A stretch of 64,000 nt of DNA, taken from contig OY755198.1 of NCBI GenBank assembly GCA_963576735.1, positions 4,712,001 to 4,776,000 on the forward strand. Reading direction: 5' to 3'. Made by a program: the position numbers and the translations under genes. This document shows, piece after piece, positions 41,086 through 52,369 of the stretch (position 1 is the stretch's first letter; each line of letters begins with the position of its first letter). Source of the DNA: Bedellia somnulentella. Lineage: Eukaryota > Arthropoda > Insecta > Lepidoptera > Bedelliidae. Below the pieces are notes generated by a model that saw only the letters and a program-made list of their open reading frames with translations, was not told the origin of the DNA and searched no databases.

Positions 41086-41215
41086 GTTGCATGTAGGGGG
41101 GGTGAAGGGGGGCAGAGCCCCCCTGCTTGGGGGGGTCGGGGGGCGAAAGCCCCCTGCAGACAAAGAAAAGTTAGGTTACATTCAGTTAGGTTAGGTTAGA
41201 TTATGTATAAAACGA
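41086..41215. repeat. G-run tract, hairpins and TTAGG-like repeats
   Basis: Four runs of six or seven G alternate with C-runs (41094-41155), able to form hairpins or a G-quadruplex. AGTTAGGTTAGGTTAGA near 41188 holds three units of the insect telomere repeat TTAGG. Confidence 0.7.
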
Positions 41216-41720
41216 GCGAGCGTAGCGCAGCGGAGCGAGCACCTAAATGTCTGATGCATGGTATACTACTAAGCGGGGTATACTATTACTTAAAATATGC
41301 CTGCAAAATTATTCATAGCAGTAGGTATCATTCAATACATCTGTATTTCAAATATATGGAAAATGATTTTTTGGTATAGTGATTATTCGGAAAAGCAATA
41401 TTGCGGAATTAAGGTATATCTGGTTTTCGATTCTTCGGAAATCCGTTCTAGTGGTTAATCAAAATGATAGTAAACAAAAACAAAAACCAAACAATAATCT
41501 GGAATGTAAGAACATGGTATATGAAATTTCGATGAAACAATATTATGGCAATTAAAAAAAAGGCGATTAGTTTTCGGTAAAATAATATTCGGGTTTAAAA
41601 GTTTCGGATATACAGTATGTAACCTGGAGAATTAGATCGTTTTAAGTAATTGTGGCTGGAGATCACCAAGGACCTTTCGTGTACAATATTTTCCCCACTT
41701 AAGTTCCAAAAGTTGAAAAA

Positions 41721-41820
41721 TTCCTAAGCCGACACTACACGGCTGAGGAATTTTTCATTCCAAAGCTCTGGCTACCCCGTTAAGGGATTTATAGCCGTGG
41801 GTATATGTATGTATGATCTA
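41721..41820 (+). mobile_element. SINE-A 3' part, rearranged
   Basis: AAGCCGACACTACACGGC (inverted 5' end) is joined to GAGGAATTTTTCATTCC...GCCGTGGGTATATGTATG. Confidence 0.7.
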
Positions 41821-41924
41821 ATTCTCTTGGTCTTCTCATACGACACCCTCGTGAAGAAATAGATTAGGGTTATTCTTAGCCTACACAGCCGGCATAAAAT
41901 ATAAAATCCTTATTTGTCCATACA

Positions 41925-42065
41925 CATATATTTATCATGGTTCTTAACGGTGAGGGAAAGCGTCTTTTGGAAACCCTGAGATAAGTTGTACTTAGTCATG
42001 AGACTGAATTCGTAAAAAACGGCGATAGGTCTGCCCCCTATCACGTGAGTACACTCTGAACATAA
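41925..42065 (+). mobile_element. SINE-C 3' part and repeat R fragment
   Basis: TTTATCATGGTTCTTAACGG... matches the reverse of 62450-62540. It is followed by AACGGCGATAGG-CTGCCCCCTATCACGTGAGTACAC, which recurs inverted at 43023-43085. Confidence 0.6.
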
Positions 42066-42089
42066 ATACATATATATACACATTTAAAA

Positions 42090-42488
42090 AAAAATGTAAT
42101 GTTAGTTTATGTGACAGAGTGAAAAATAGTGTTATTCGTGAAAAGTGTGGTGTGAAAGATGATATTGTAAGAAAGATAGAAAAAAGAATGTTGAGATGGT
42201 TTGGGCACATAGAGAGGATGGATGATAGAAAATTGGTAAAAGGGATCTATAGAGCTTGTGTGGATGGTAATGTTAGTAGAGGACGACCACGGAGAACACA
42301 CTTGGACCAAATTGAGAGTGTGCTCAAAAAGGCTGGCGTCCGAAGTATGAAGAATAAAAGAGCATGTATGAAAAGATTGATGGATGTAAACGAAGCTAGA
42401 GAGGTTTGTCAGGAGCGTACGAAGTGGCGATCCATAGTCTCTGCCTACCCCAGTGGGAATTAATGGCGTGAGTATATGTATGTATGTA
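42090..42488 (+). pseudogene. RTE LINE 3' fragment
   Basis: The open frame 42119-42463 encodes the C-terminal end of an RTE-type polyprotein (RKIEKRMLRWFGHIERMDD, RGRPRRTHLDQIE, CMKRLMDVNEAREVC, TKWRSIVSAYP). It ends in a short hairpin (CTACCCCAGTGGGA) and GTGAGTATATG(TATG)n, the tail shared with SINE-A. 5'-truncated. Confidence 0.85.
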
Positions 42489-42666
42489 TGTCCTCACTGA
42501 CATAAATACCAAAAAAGGTAGCCAGAGCTGGAAACTCTTCAGCCACATTTGGGAGTTGATAGGGGACATGATGGTAGAAATAAAGCATCGTTGATTTCCA
42601 ACCGCATCGGCGAAAAACCACTTAAAAAAGCTTCGCACTTCACTTACATGTGGTTACCCGTGGCTA
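42488..42666 (-). mobile_element. SINE-A fragment
   Basis: GTAGCCAGAGCTGG...GCCACATTTGGGAGTTG...CCAACCGCATCG order on the minus strand; joined tail to tail with the RTE fragment. Confidence 0.7.
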
Positions 42667-42710
42667 CTACTCTGAACACTAGTTGACAACAATGACACAT
42701 GGTTTTCGGC

Positions 42711-42864
42711 GGGCTGACTATGTATCTTTAGCGACCGCGTTTGTGTCGCAAGTTGCAATATTGTCGCTGTCAAAAGTGTCAGATCGCATACAAATTTATG
42801 ACATTGACAGCGACACTCGTGCAACTTGCGTTACAATCGACAGTCGCAAAAGATACATGGGGGC
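42711..42864. mobile_element. Palindromic MITE, copy 1
   Basis: GGGCTGACTATGTATCTTTA...GCGACCGC...TTGTCGCTGTC then the inverted half ...GACAGCGACA...GTCGCAAAAGATAC. The interior matches copies at 58.7, 59.9 and 62.6 kb. Confidence 0.8.
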
Positions 42865-42904
42865 CGATGTTCGTAATGACGTAAAAATACGAGTAGAATT
42901 TTAC

Positions 42905-43095
42905 ATAAACATAACATAAACATAAACGTTCACGCCGTTTATCCCCGAAGGGGTTTGCAGAGGTGCCAATACTCCTGAACTCACATGGCAAGCGCCATCT
43001 AGTTTCCAGAGAAGGTACCCACGTTTTGCTTAGACAGTGTACTCACGTGATAGGGGGCAGGCCTATCGCCGTTTTGTACGAATACACTGATAGTG
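42905..43095 (-). mobile_element. Repeat R, copy 1
   Basis: CATAAACGTTCACGCCGTTT...CCCCGAAGGGG...GCAGAGGTGCC...CACGTGATAGGGGGCAGGCC. The first part recurs at 43668 and 63808. Its 3' hairpin (CCCCTTCGGGG, then ACGGCGTGAA) resembles the SINE-A and RTE ends. Confidence 0.65.
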
Positions 43096-43144
43096 TAGAA
43101 TTTTACTTTTCAAGATAAATCGTTTTTAATAACTAACATAAGTT

Positions 43145-43285
43145 ATAGTAGATCGCCACTTTGTACGATCCTGACAAACCTCTCTAGCTTTGTTTAATCA
43201 TTAATCTTCTCATATATACTCTTTTTTTCTTTCTTTTTCATACTTCGGACGCTTGCCTTTTTGAGCACACTCGCTATTTATTAGG
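43145..43285 (-). pseudogene. RTE LINE fragment
   Basis: GATCGCCACTTTGTACGATCCTG...CCTCTCTAGC...GGACGCTTGCCTTTTTGAGC is the reverse complement of the RTE C-terminal coding end, with insertions. Confidence 0.65.
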
Positions 43286-43404
43286 TTATTAAATGACGAT
43301 ATTAATGTCTTTAATATCTAAATGACCTTTGAAGTGCAGTGTTGACTTATATATTATCATTATCACAGTATAGAAACAAAACGAATAATATAAGAATCAA
43401 TTAT

Positions 43405-43580
43405 ATCAACCTCAAAAAGGCCGGCGTCCGAAGTATGAAGAATAAAAGAGCATGTATGAGAAGAATGATGAATGTAACAGAAGCAAAAGTGATTTGCCTG
43501 GATCGTACAAAGTGGCGATCGATAGTCTCTGCCTACCCCAATGGGAACAATGGGCGTGAGTATAAGTAAGTAAGTAAGTA
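43405..43580 (+). pseudogene. RTE LINE 3' fragment
   Basis: CTCAAAAAGGCCGGCGTCCG to CCTACCCCAATGGGAAC...GCGTGAGTATAAG(TAAG)n; encodes KKAGVRSMKNKRACM and TKWRSIVSAYPNG. Confidence 0.8.
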
Positions 43581-43587
43581 ATTATAT

Positions 43588-43665
43588 CAACCGTGATAGC
43601 TCAGTGGGTAGAACACCGCTTATCGTGCAGACAATGTGAGTTCAAATCCCGGGTGATCAAATCAA
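43588..43665 (+). mobile_element. SINE-C head (tRNA-like)
   Basis: ACCGTGATAGCTCAGTGGGT...GTGAGTTCAAATCCCGGG has A- and B-box-like blocks. Repeats of the same head occur at 61.45, 61.98 and 62.77 kb, so it is not a tRNA gene. Confidence 0.65.
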
Positions 43666-43667
43666 AT

Positions 43668-43745
43668 AAGTATAAACATATCATAAACGTTCACGCCGAA
43701 TATTCCCGAAGGGGTTGGCAGAGGTACTAATACTTCTGAACATCA
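43668..43745 (-). mobile_element. Repeat R, copy 2
   Basis: CATAAACGTTCACGCCGAATATTCCCGAAGGGGTTGGCAGAGG; matches copy 1. Confidence 0.6.
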
Positions 43746-43855
43746 CGTGACTTCAAATAAAATATGTGTGGTTAATTTATCATGGTTCGTCACGTATCAT
43801 GTTTTTCTTACACAAGTTCCAAAAGCGGTGAAATTCTGATTCTCTGCCTACCCCT

Positions 43856-44476
43856 TTTTTAGGGTTCCGTAGCCAAATGGCAAAAACGGGACCCTTATAG
43901 ATTCGTCATGTCTGTCTGTCCGTCCGTCCGTCCGTATGTCACAGCCAGTTTATTCCGAAACTATAAGAACTACATTATTGGAAATTGGTGCGTAGATGTA
44001 TTCTGGAAACCGCATTAAGATTTTAAAATAAAATCTGAAAAAAAAACCAAAATTTTTAGGGTTCCCCATACATAGAACTGAAACTCAAAATTTTTTTTTT
44101 CATCAAACCTATACGTGTGGGGTATCTATCAAAAGGTATTTGAAAATGATGTTGAGGTTTCTTATATCATTTTTTTCAAAACTGAATAGTTTGCGCGAGA
44201 GACTTTTTCAAAGTGCTAAAATGTGTGTCCCCCCCCCCGTAACTTCTAAAATATGGGCATGATAATACTGAAAAAAATATATGATGTGTATTACTATATA
44301 AACTACTAACGAAAATTGGTTTGAATGAGATCTAGCCCGTAGTTCTATTTTTAAACGTCATAAATCAAAATACTTACCTAATTTGGCTCCCATGATTTTC
44401 ACACAAACGGGATTTTCTATATATATGATAGTACGGAACCCTTAGTGCGCGATCCGACTCGCACTTGGCCGGTTTT
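43856..44476 (+). mobile_element. AGGGTTCCGTA repeat, long copy
   Basis: Starts TTTTTAGGGTTCCGTAGCC, contains a (GTCT/GTCC)n tract, and ends GTACGGAACCCTTAGTGCGC...CGACTCGCACTTGGCCGG. This non-coding dispersed element is common in Lepidoptera; class unsettled. Confidence 0.75.
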
Positions 44477-44547
44477 TAGGATTTGTAGCAGTTATTATGC
44501 ATTAGACCTAGACGGAATCAAAGACGTGTTTGGCGGTTGTATATATA

Positions 44548-44790
44548 ATTTAAATCTTTTTTGTTCATGAAAATCTCATGTGGGGATTATTACTAATAAA
44601 TAAAGGAAAGAAAAATTTCGACACAGGCGGGAATCGAACCCGCGACCTCGGGTATACGCCCCGAGACGCTCTGCCAACTGAGCCACCGTGTCAATTGGCT
44701 GCCAGTGCGAAATTCTTCTATCCTTTATTTCGTTTACACGTTTAATTAGTGTTTGTGTTTCCTACCTCCGAATTTTTAAATAATTCGGAA
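44548..44790 (-). mobile_element. SINE-B copy, full length
   Basis: The tRNA-like block reads GACACGGTGGCTCAGTTGGC...TTCGATTCCCGCCTGTGTC on the minus strand. It has a 7-bp acceptor stem and D and T arms, but the anticodon stem is 6 bp and displaced. Confidence 0.85.
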
Positions 44791-44849
44791 GGCCATTTGT
44801 CCATCTTTTCAGATAGAATGCAAATGTTGAAAACGCCTAACTATCACAT

Positions 44850-45056
44850 AATTTAAATCTTTTTTGTTCATGAAAACCTCATGTGGGGATTATTACTAAT
44901 AAATCTATATCTATACTTATAATAAATCTGTAGAGAGGTCAATTCTGTACATGAAATATATTTCCAAAATAACCATCAGGTGGTGATTAGGGATCGATAC
45001 TGATGCCAAAAATGCTATCAGTAAAATTTTTGTCTGTCTGTCTGTCTGTCTATCTT

Positions 45057-45090
<34 letters not shown>

Positions 45091-46115
45091 GGTTTGTATG
45101 TTCCTTATGGAAACAAAAACTACTCGACGGATTTTAACGAAACTTGGTACAATTATTCTTCATACTCCTGCGCAGGTTTTTGTATACTTTCCAGCAGAGT
45201 AGTAAAGGGGAATTTTGGGAAATTTTGGGAAAATGGGAGAAGTTACTCCATTTTTTAAGCTTCCGTCGCGTGTGCAGCCTCAATGGTTAAACTTACATAG
45301 AAATCATGTGTGACGGAAATATTTTTCATAAAATTATCTAAAAAAAAATCTTTACCAGTTTATGTCTATCTTTTACGGTTGACTCACAATAACACGTGTA
45401 ATGCCTGATAGCTTAGCAGTTCGGAACATTTTCATTATATTTGTTGACTCTTACGTTTTTAAACCTCTCATTCATCCCTAATTTAAAAAAATTAACATTA
45501 TTACCTATTCAATAAAAAAAGAATCATAGAAATCGGTAGACAAACACCGTAATTATACATAAAATAAGCCACCGCGCCCGTGACCAAAACCAAATCTTTA
45601 CTAATTTACATATAACATAGATGGCGCCAGTAGTTGCAACCTACATCACGTAATGAAATGATTTATTTTTTAGATTGTTATAAATACTTCATAGCGTTTT
45701 ATTTAAAAAATTTGCTATTAAACGGAAATACTGAACCGTTCATCAAAGCGCATTTAAAATCACCAAACTACACTGTTTAGGGAGTGCTATAAATTTAATA
45801 AATTGAAAACATTGCGCTGAATTTCACAATGCTTGAGCAGTGACTGAAGAAAGAAACCTCAGATATTTAAAAAAACAACGCTACCCGTGCGAAGCCGGGA
45901 CGATCCACTAGTAAAGAATAAATAAAGGAAAGAAAAATTTCGACACAGGCAGGAATCGAACCCGCGGCCTCGGGTATACGCCCCGACGCTCTGCCAACTG
46001 AGCCACCGTGTCAATTGGCTGCCAGTGCGAAATTCTTCTATCCTTTATTTCGTTTACACGTTTAAGTAGTGTTTGCGTTTCCTACCTCCGAATTTTTAAC
46101 TAATTCGGAAGGCCA
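44850..46115 (-). mobile_element. SINE-B copy, split by a Helitron
   Basis: 44850-44903 (3' end) and 45912-46115 (tRNA-like part and flank) join exactly at ATAAA|TAAAG when the Helitron is left out. Confidence 0.85.
44904..45911 (+). mobile_element. Non-autonomous Helitron
   Basis: 1008 bp. Starts TCTATATCTATACTTATAAT and ends with the hairpin CCCGTGCGAAGCCGGG, then GATCCACTAG. It was inserted between A (44903) and T (45912) with no target duplication, as Helitrons do. It holds a (GTCT)n tract at 45030-45092 and the ACTACTCGACGGATTTTAAC motif. No Rep/helicase gene. Confidence 0.85.
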
Positions 46116-46190
46116 TTTGTCCATTCCCGCGAAGGGTTCGATTCCCGCCAGTGTCGAAATTTTTCTTTCCTTTATTTATTCTTTATTTAT
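46116..46190 (+). mobile_element. SINE-B 3' part, head-to-head with the previous copy
   Basis: GAAGGGTTCGATTCCCGCCAGTGTCG then TTTCTTTCCTTTATTTATTC. Confidence 0.7.
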
Positions 46191-46844
46191 CGGTTGTATA
46201 TATGTTTGTTTCACTAACATATATAATACTCGTATAATGTTAGTATATATGCATATTGTTCCTGATTCTCGATAACTGTACACATTTCAAATTCAATTAA
46301 TCATTTTAAAGTGGGTCAAAATCTATTTTAAAGGAGTCGGTTATATACATACATACATGTGAAGCTAACAGATAAGCGTGTTAATAAAGCATCGCCCAAA
46401 AACAACTTACAAATCCCATAATCATATCCTATGATATCCGTGGGAAGAAATGGTAAGTACTATTTTTAGACATGACATAGCGAATTAGTAAAGGTTGACT
46501 GGAAGAGATTGCTGTTTAGCTATAAGTCCGCCTGTTATTTACCTGTTTATTGTATTTTCATTCTGTTTATGTCCGTGTATTGTTTTGGTGTTATATAAAG
46601 TGTTTAATTCATTAATTACTCACGCCATCAGATCCCCTAGGGGTAGGCAGAGACTTGCCTAGCGAGGTTTTGGAATTGGCCATGGGATCAAAACGTTATG
46701 CATACATACATATACTCACAACTATAAATCAATGAAAGACAGTGTTATCGGGCCTAATCTTAAAAATAACACAAACAGTCAATCTAAGAAAAAAATCTAT
46801 TGATAAACACCGACATTAAATAAATGTAGTGTATAACTTGTTTA
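46191..46844. other. Repeat scraps, no gene
   Basis: 46498-46615 resembles LINE 3' ends (GACTGGAAGAGATTGCT...TAAGTCCGCC...ATAAAGTG). 46620-46660 is a repeat-R-like hairpin scrap (CTCACGCCATC... CCTAGGGG). Confidence 0.5.
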
Positions 46845-47075
46845 ACATACATACATACATATACTCACGGCTATAAATCCCTAGAAGGGGTAGCCAGAGC
46901 TAAGGAATTAGAAATACCTCAGCCACTTTTGGAAAGTTGTGTGAGGAAAAGATGGCAAAATAAAAGTTGTTGGTGATGGGTCTACATCCGCAACGCCCAA
47001 AAATCCCTTAAAAGCCCCAATACCGTTAGTCGCCTCTTTCGTACACCCACCGGATTAAATGGGGTAGTGCTATTT
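46845..47075 (-). mobile_element. SINE-A copy, 5' end cut
   Basis: CATACATACATACATATACTC start; stops at GTAGTGCTATT, where the Jockey fragment begins. Confidence 0.85.
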
Positions 47076-47935
47076 GAAGACGGCCGCCCTGATCACCAGG
47101 GTGAGACGGCCGACCGGGCTCGCGCCGCTTACGTTGGGCGGCGAGAGCATCGAGTGGCAGACCTCGGTCAAGTACCTGGGCTGCAAGATCGACCGCAACC
47201 TCCGTATGGGTTCTATGGTGGACCATGTCCGCCATAGAGCCCTCGGGGCCCGGTCGGTCTTGCGGCCGGTGCTCGACTCCGGCCTGCCACTACGAGCCAA
47301 ACTGCGTATATACAAAATGTATATACGCTCCCGCCTGACGTACGCGGCGCCGGCCTGGTATGGCCTACTCTCAGCCCAGAACAAGCTACGCTTGCAGAGG
47401 GTTCAGAACATGGTGCTCCGCCAATTTGTGAAAGCCGGGCGGTACGTGCGTAATAGCACGATCCACCGTGATCTCCGGGTCGAGACCGTGGAGGAATTCG
47501 TGGTGGGGTTGACCCGTCGTCTGTTCGACCGGGCGGACAACTGCCGCCACGAGCACCTCCGCGGAATCGCCCCGCTACACGCACGACCGCCCGACGGGCG
47601 ACCGCTGCCTCGGGAACTCGCGCGCTCCCCGGAGTCGCAAGACACGCGACCCCGGGGACCGCCCCTTCCACCTCCAACTGCCCCGACATCAGTTCCGAGG
47701 GTGAGGTGCGTGACACGCATCCTCACCCTCCCTCACCCTCCTTAGTGGCTTATCCCCAGAAATGGGGATAGCCACCCCTCCCCTCTATCGCCTGGGGAGG
47801 TGCCCAATGACCGGGGGGGACGTTCCCCCCCGAGACGAAGCTGGGCCATGGGGGCAACCTCGACGCCCACCCCTGCGCGTGCCGAGCCTTGTGTTCAGAG
47901 CCGCGTGGAAGATCCTCTTGGTAGTTATTATTAGT
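47076..47935 (+). pseudogene. Jockey-clade LINE, C-terminal reverse transcriptase fragment
   Basis: The frame 47074-47745 encodes the thumb and connection region (SVKYLGCKIDRNLRMGS, RLTYAAPAWYGLL, LQRVQNMVLRQFV), typical of Jockey-clade elements, then a Pro/Arg-rich end. A GC-rich 3' untranslated region follows to about 47935. It is much richer in GC than its surroundings. 5'-truncated. Confidence 0.75.
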
Positions 47936-48293
47936 CATTATTCTAAAGACCAAGACTCTAAGATATAGTTATTGTATTCATATTTGAATTTGTATTGTTA
48001 CATAATTTAATTGGCAATTGTATATATTTTCGAAGACTTCCTAGCAAACTGTAATTTGACTGCGCTGTGTTATTATTGATTACGTGTTATTCAAATTAAA
48101 ACAATGGAATATTTCATATAATAACAACATTAAAAAAACCCAGCGCCTCATGTACTCTTGTTTCTTGTAAATAAACACTTTTTATTGTATTTTATTTGTT
48201 TGCAAGTTCTGATAACTGTAACACAACGTTTGACCTAGGGCAACATCAGCATGTTAAACCAACCGTAAATATATTGTAAACATCTTATTTGTT
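47936..48293. other. No gene seen
   Basis: AT-rich unassigned sequence. Confidence 0.5.
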
Positions 48294-48514
48294 GCCGTGT
48301 AGTGCCGGCTTAGAATGTCGCTACCCCTTTCTACCCACGGGTGTCGTAAGAGGCGACTAAGGGTATTCGGCGATGCGGTTGGAGACCCATCACCAAAAAC
48401 CTTTATTTTTACCATCTTTTCCCCACTCAACTTCCAAAAGTGGCTGAGGAATTTATAATTCCTTAGTTCTGGCTACCACTTCTAGGGATTTATAGATACA
48501 TGTATGTATGTATC
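48294..48514 (+). mobile_element. SINE-A copy
   Basis: GCCGTGTAGTGCCGGC start; near full length, with a shorter centre and a TGTATGTATG tail. Confidence 0.85.
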
Positions 48515-48757
48515 TTATTTGTATTTCATGTCTTTGCCGTGTAGTGCCGGCTTAGAATGTCACTACCCCTTTCTGCCCACGGGTGTCGTAAAAGGCGACT
48601 AAGGGGGCCTTTTAAGCAGGTTTTGGGTCATCAGGTTGGAGAACCAACACCAACAATACCTTATTTCTACTATCTTCTCCCCTATCAACTTTCAAATGTG
48701 GCTGAGGAGTTTTTAGCTCTGGCTACCATTTTTTGGGATTTATAGCCGTGAGTAATA

Positions 48758-49495
48758 TATATAGAGTTAAGTAAAGAAAATATAAAAACAGTAGAAACGC
48801 TATCTGGTTTTTGCAATAAGTGTGACAGTGTAAGTACTGTCATAAAGGATGTATCTCCTGAAAATAGAAATAATATGGTTAAGCCCACTTTTGCCTCCAA
48901 TAGAAGTGTGTCGACTCAGAGGACTTTAGTCTTCTCCGATTCTCTTGGTGTTAACATTGGCCATCATTTAAACAAAGAATTAGACCAATGTATCTTAAAT
49001 ACTTGTATGCCCGGAGCAAGTTACTCTCAAATAATAAATTCTATTTTAAAAGAACAATATGACTCGAATACTACTTTAGTTATTTTAATAGGTTCAAGTA
49101 ATAAGGTGAATCCAAGTGACTTAAAGAAATCATTTGAGAGGTTAGTTAATTTAAATGTTAGAAAAATAATTATAAGTGACTTCCTATATTCCAAGCATCT
49201 TAGCTATAAGGTTAACACTAGGATATATAAATTAAATATGTTACTATATAATTTGACTTTGGGATATAGGCAAAAAATTGTTAATTTTAATATAAATAAT
49301 TATATTAAGAAATCATTAATGACTAAGAGTACCTTGAAAGTACCTGATTATTCTAAAAAACGTCTAGCTATGTTACTAGCTAGTAATATAGTATACAATA
49401 ATGTTATTAATTTGAATAACATAACAATTTCAACTGACTTGGATGCAGTTATTAGTACAAGTACTAATGTATCTGCAAATTTAGCTTTAAACTAG
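48758..49495 (+). pseudogene. LINE ORF1, SGNH/esterase-like, N-terminus missing
   Basis: Open through to TAG 49493-49495. TLVFSDSLGVNIG resembles the catalytic GDS block of SGNH hydrolases, and TLVILIGSSNKVN the later conserved block. SGNH-type esterase domains are known in ORF1 of CR1-related elements. Its upstream part is lost by truncation. Confidence 0.6.
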
Positions 49496-49497
49496 GT

Positions 49498-52369
49498 AGT
49501 AAGACAAAGGAAAAGGCATATATTTCACTAGTTCATCAGAACATACAGAGCCTTTCCTGCAAATTATTAGAATTAGAGTTATTCGTTAATAAGTACAATG
49601 TTAAAATACTTTGTTTGACAGAACACTGGTTAAAAACAGAACAAATGAACTTTAGTTTAAAGAATTACACGGTGGGCAGTTGTTTTAACAGAGAGTCCAT
49701 AATGTGTGGGGGTAGTATGATACTATTATATGTAGACATTAAATTTAAAGAAAGAAAAGACATCTGTAGACTCTCTGTTGAACAACATGTAGAAATCTCA
49801 TGCATTGAATTGAGCAAGTATATAATTTTGTGTGTATATCGCCCACCCAAAGGTAACTATGACATCTTTGAAGCAGCAATGGAGGATGCTTTGGGGATGG
49901 CTTCCCGCAGCTCCAGAGAGGTTGTAGTTTGTGGGGATTTCAATGTTGACTTATTAGGTGAGGGTCTAGTAAAGGAGAGAATCTTAACATTTTTTCAATC
50001 ATTTAATCTTCTAAATGTATTTAATGAGCCAACCCGAATTACCTCGACCTCTGCAACATGTTTAGATAATATTTATTGCAATTGTGACTACTCTGGTCAC
50101 TTCCTTTTTGATAGCATTACCTCAGACCACAAGGGACAATTCATAAATTTAGAATTAACCATTGAAAAAAAAAAGTCAACTGTATGTAGACAGATAACTG
50201 AAAAAAAACTTAGCTTATTTGAAAATAATATTAGGTCTAGCATCAGCCCCCCAATGAGAAGCAGTGAAACATTAGAGAATTGTCTTTCTTTCATCAATGA
50301 GCTAAAAACAGAATTTAACAAAATCTTTAAAACTAAGGTAATACTATGTAATACAAAATGCTCTTTTGCTGAATGGGCCACCGCTGGAATTAGAATAAGT
50401 AGAGATCACCTGTATAACATTTATAGAGAAAAGTCCTATAACTTCAACCAAGATTTTATTATTTATGTCAGAAATTATTCAAAAATTTTCAAAAAAGTTT
50501 GTGGTGAAGCTAAATCTAGATGCATAAAACATAAAATTAAGAATTCTTCTAACAAAAGTAAGACTGTCTGGAAAATAATTAACAGTGAAACTGGAAAACT
50601 AAAGTCCCCGCATGATCTCAATTTATTATTAGATAATGAACTGATACAGTCAAGATCACAAATTGCTGACATTTTTGAAAATCATTTTATAAATACCCCC
50701 ACTCAGACAACAGAGAAATTAAATTCATGTCCCCAAAAAGCTCTTGAGTAGTTGGAACAAAATGTTACCAAAACAACAGCACAGTTTTCTTTCAAGTATG
50801 TTGACAGTAATGATATAATTAAAAATTTTAAAACCATTAATCTTAAAAAAACCGAAGACATAACAGGAATGTCAGTTTTCGTCATAAACAGAATAATAAA
50901 TATAATCGCTCCCCATTTAACGATACTTTTTAATAAATGTATAGATATAGGAGAATTTCCAGACTGTATGAAGTTAAGTAGGCTCATCCCACTACATAAA
51001 TCAGGAGATAGTCAGGACTTTACCAACTATAGGCCTATTTCTATTTTACCAGTTCTCAGTAAGGTTTTCGAGAAAATCATGTCCAACCAAATGCTTTCAT
51101 ATTTCAATAAAAATAATATATTCCATGACGAGCAATATGGTTTTACTAAAGGTAGGTCTACTGTAGATGCAGGAGTGTCACTAATGAAACATATATTTAA
51201 TTCATGGGAAAACTCCCGGGATGCGTTAGGTATATTTTGTGACCTCACAAAAGCTTTTGATTGTGTAAAAAAGGAAATAGCGTTGACTAAACTTAAATAT
51301 TACGGTTTTGACGAGCAAGCACTGAAATTAATGGCATCTGGCATCATATCTTGATAAAAGAACTTTAAAGGTAGATATTAATGGAACCACGTCGAAAGGA
51401 TCGGAAATAGAGATGGGCGTTCCTCAAGGTTCTATACTTGGCCCATTACTGTTTCTGATTTATATTAATGACCTGACAATGACTGTTAATAATTTACCAT
51501 TTATGGTACAAAAGTATTCTGAGATAGTTATGTTTGCAGATGACACATCTTTAATATTTAATGTAGCGAGATCCTCTACATCTCTTGACGACGTAAATAA
51601 AGCTATCTCACTGGTATTGCATTGGTTTACTGTAAATAACCTGGTTCTGAATGCCAAAAAAACTAAATGTATTAAATTTACTTTACCGAATGTTAGGCAA
51701 GTTGACGCCAATATTGTTATTGACAGTGAAAAAGTAGAATTAGTGAAAGAGACAAAATTCCTAGGGATAATAATCGATTCTAAGTTGCAATGGGGACCCC
51801 ATATACTAACACTTTCTAAAAGGCTGAGCTCAGCAGCGTATGCCGTGCGTAAGATTAGAGAAATAGCAGACATAGAAACAGCTCGCATTGTTTATTTCAG
51901 TTATTTTCATAGTATTATGTCGTACGGTATTTTATTATGGGGTAAAGCGGCTGATGTTCATAAAGTTTTTGTCTTACAAAAGCGAGCTATCCGATCTATT
52001 TACATGTTAAGGTCGAGGTATTCGTTGCGCGAAAAATTTAAAGATATTGGCATTTTAACTGTCCCTTGCCAATACATATTTGAGAATTTAATGTATGCCA
52101 AAAAGAATATAGGCCAATTTAGTAAAGTTAGTGATAGGCATACTGTTAACACTCGGAATAAGGAGAAACTTAACGTACCGAAGTGGAGACTTAATAAAGT
52201 AAGTAACTCCTTTATGGGACTATCCCTGAAAATGTTCAATAAACTCCCTTCTGAAATATTGGAATTGCCTGTGGCATCTTTTAAAAAGGCAATTAAAGCC
52301 ATGCTTTTAAAGAAATCTTACTACAGTGTTCAAGATTTTTTAAACGACAAGGACCCAACGCGCACCTGA
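49498..52369 (+). pseudogene. LINE ORF2: endonuclease and reverse transcriptase, two lesions
   Basis: Endonuclease motifs LVHQNIQSL, LTEHWL, VCGDFNVDL and SDHKGQF lie in 49540-50140. TAG at 50749-50751 interrupts the frame. The reverse transcriptase resumes in the same frame (NYRPISILP, FCDLTKAFD) to a frameshift near 51340. It then continues in another frame from about 51356 with GVPQGSILGP and the catalytic FADDTS, to TGA near 52367-52369. Confidence 0.85.

Larger units (their letters stand above)
39999..41624. mobile_element. 1.6-kb insertion, possible Mutator-like element carrying LINE sequence
   Basis: Flanked by a 9-bp duplication. The ends are GGTAACAT and (inverted) GGTTACAT, with TCCGAA-type motifs inside both ends. 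It contains the reverse transcriptase fragment 40050-40837 and the G-rich tract at 41086-41160. No transposase. Superfamily is a guess from the duplication length. Confidence 0.45.
39898..41720 (+). mobile_element. SINE-A inverted partner, split by a 1.6-kb insert
   Basis: 39898-39998 and 41625-41720 together mirror 39603-39856 (GGAGAATTAGATCGTTTTAA, GACCTTTCGTGTACAATAT). The 9-base direct repeat TGGAGAATT flanks the insert (39990-39998, 41625-41633). Confidence 0.75.

Noticed and set aside
41180..41215. True telomere or chromosome end
   Set aside because: Only about three TTAGG units, inside an inserted element and far from any sequence end.
43591..43660. tRNA gene
   Set aside because: The same head recurs with a fixed SINE-C body and decayed stems.
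47026..47726. Long minus-strand and alternate frames
   Set aside because: Shadows of the GC-rich Jockey fragment on the plus strand.
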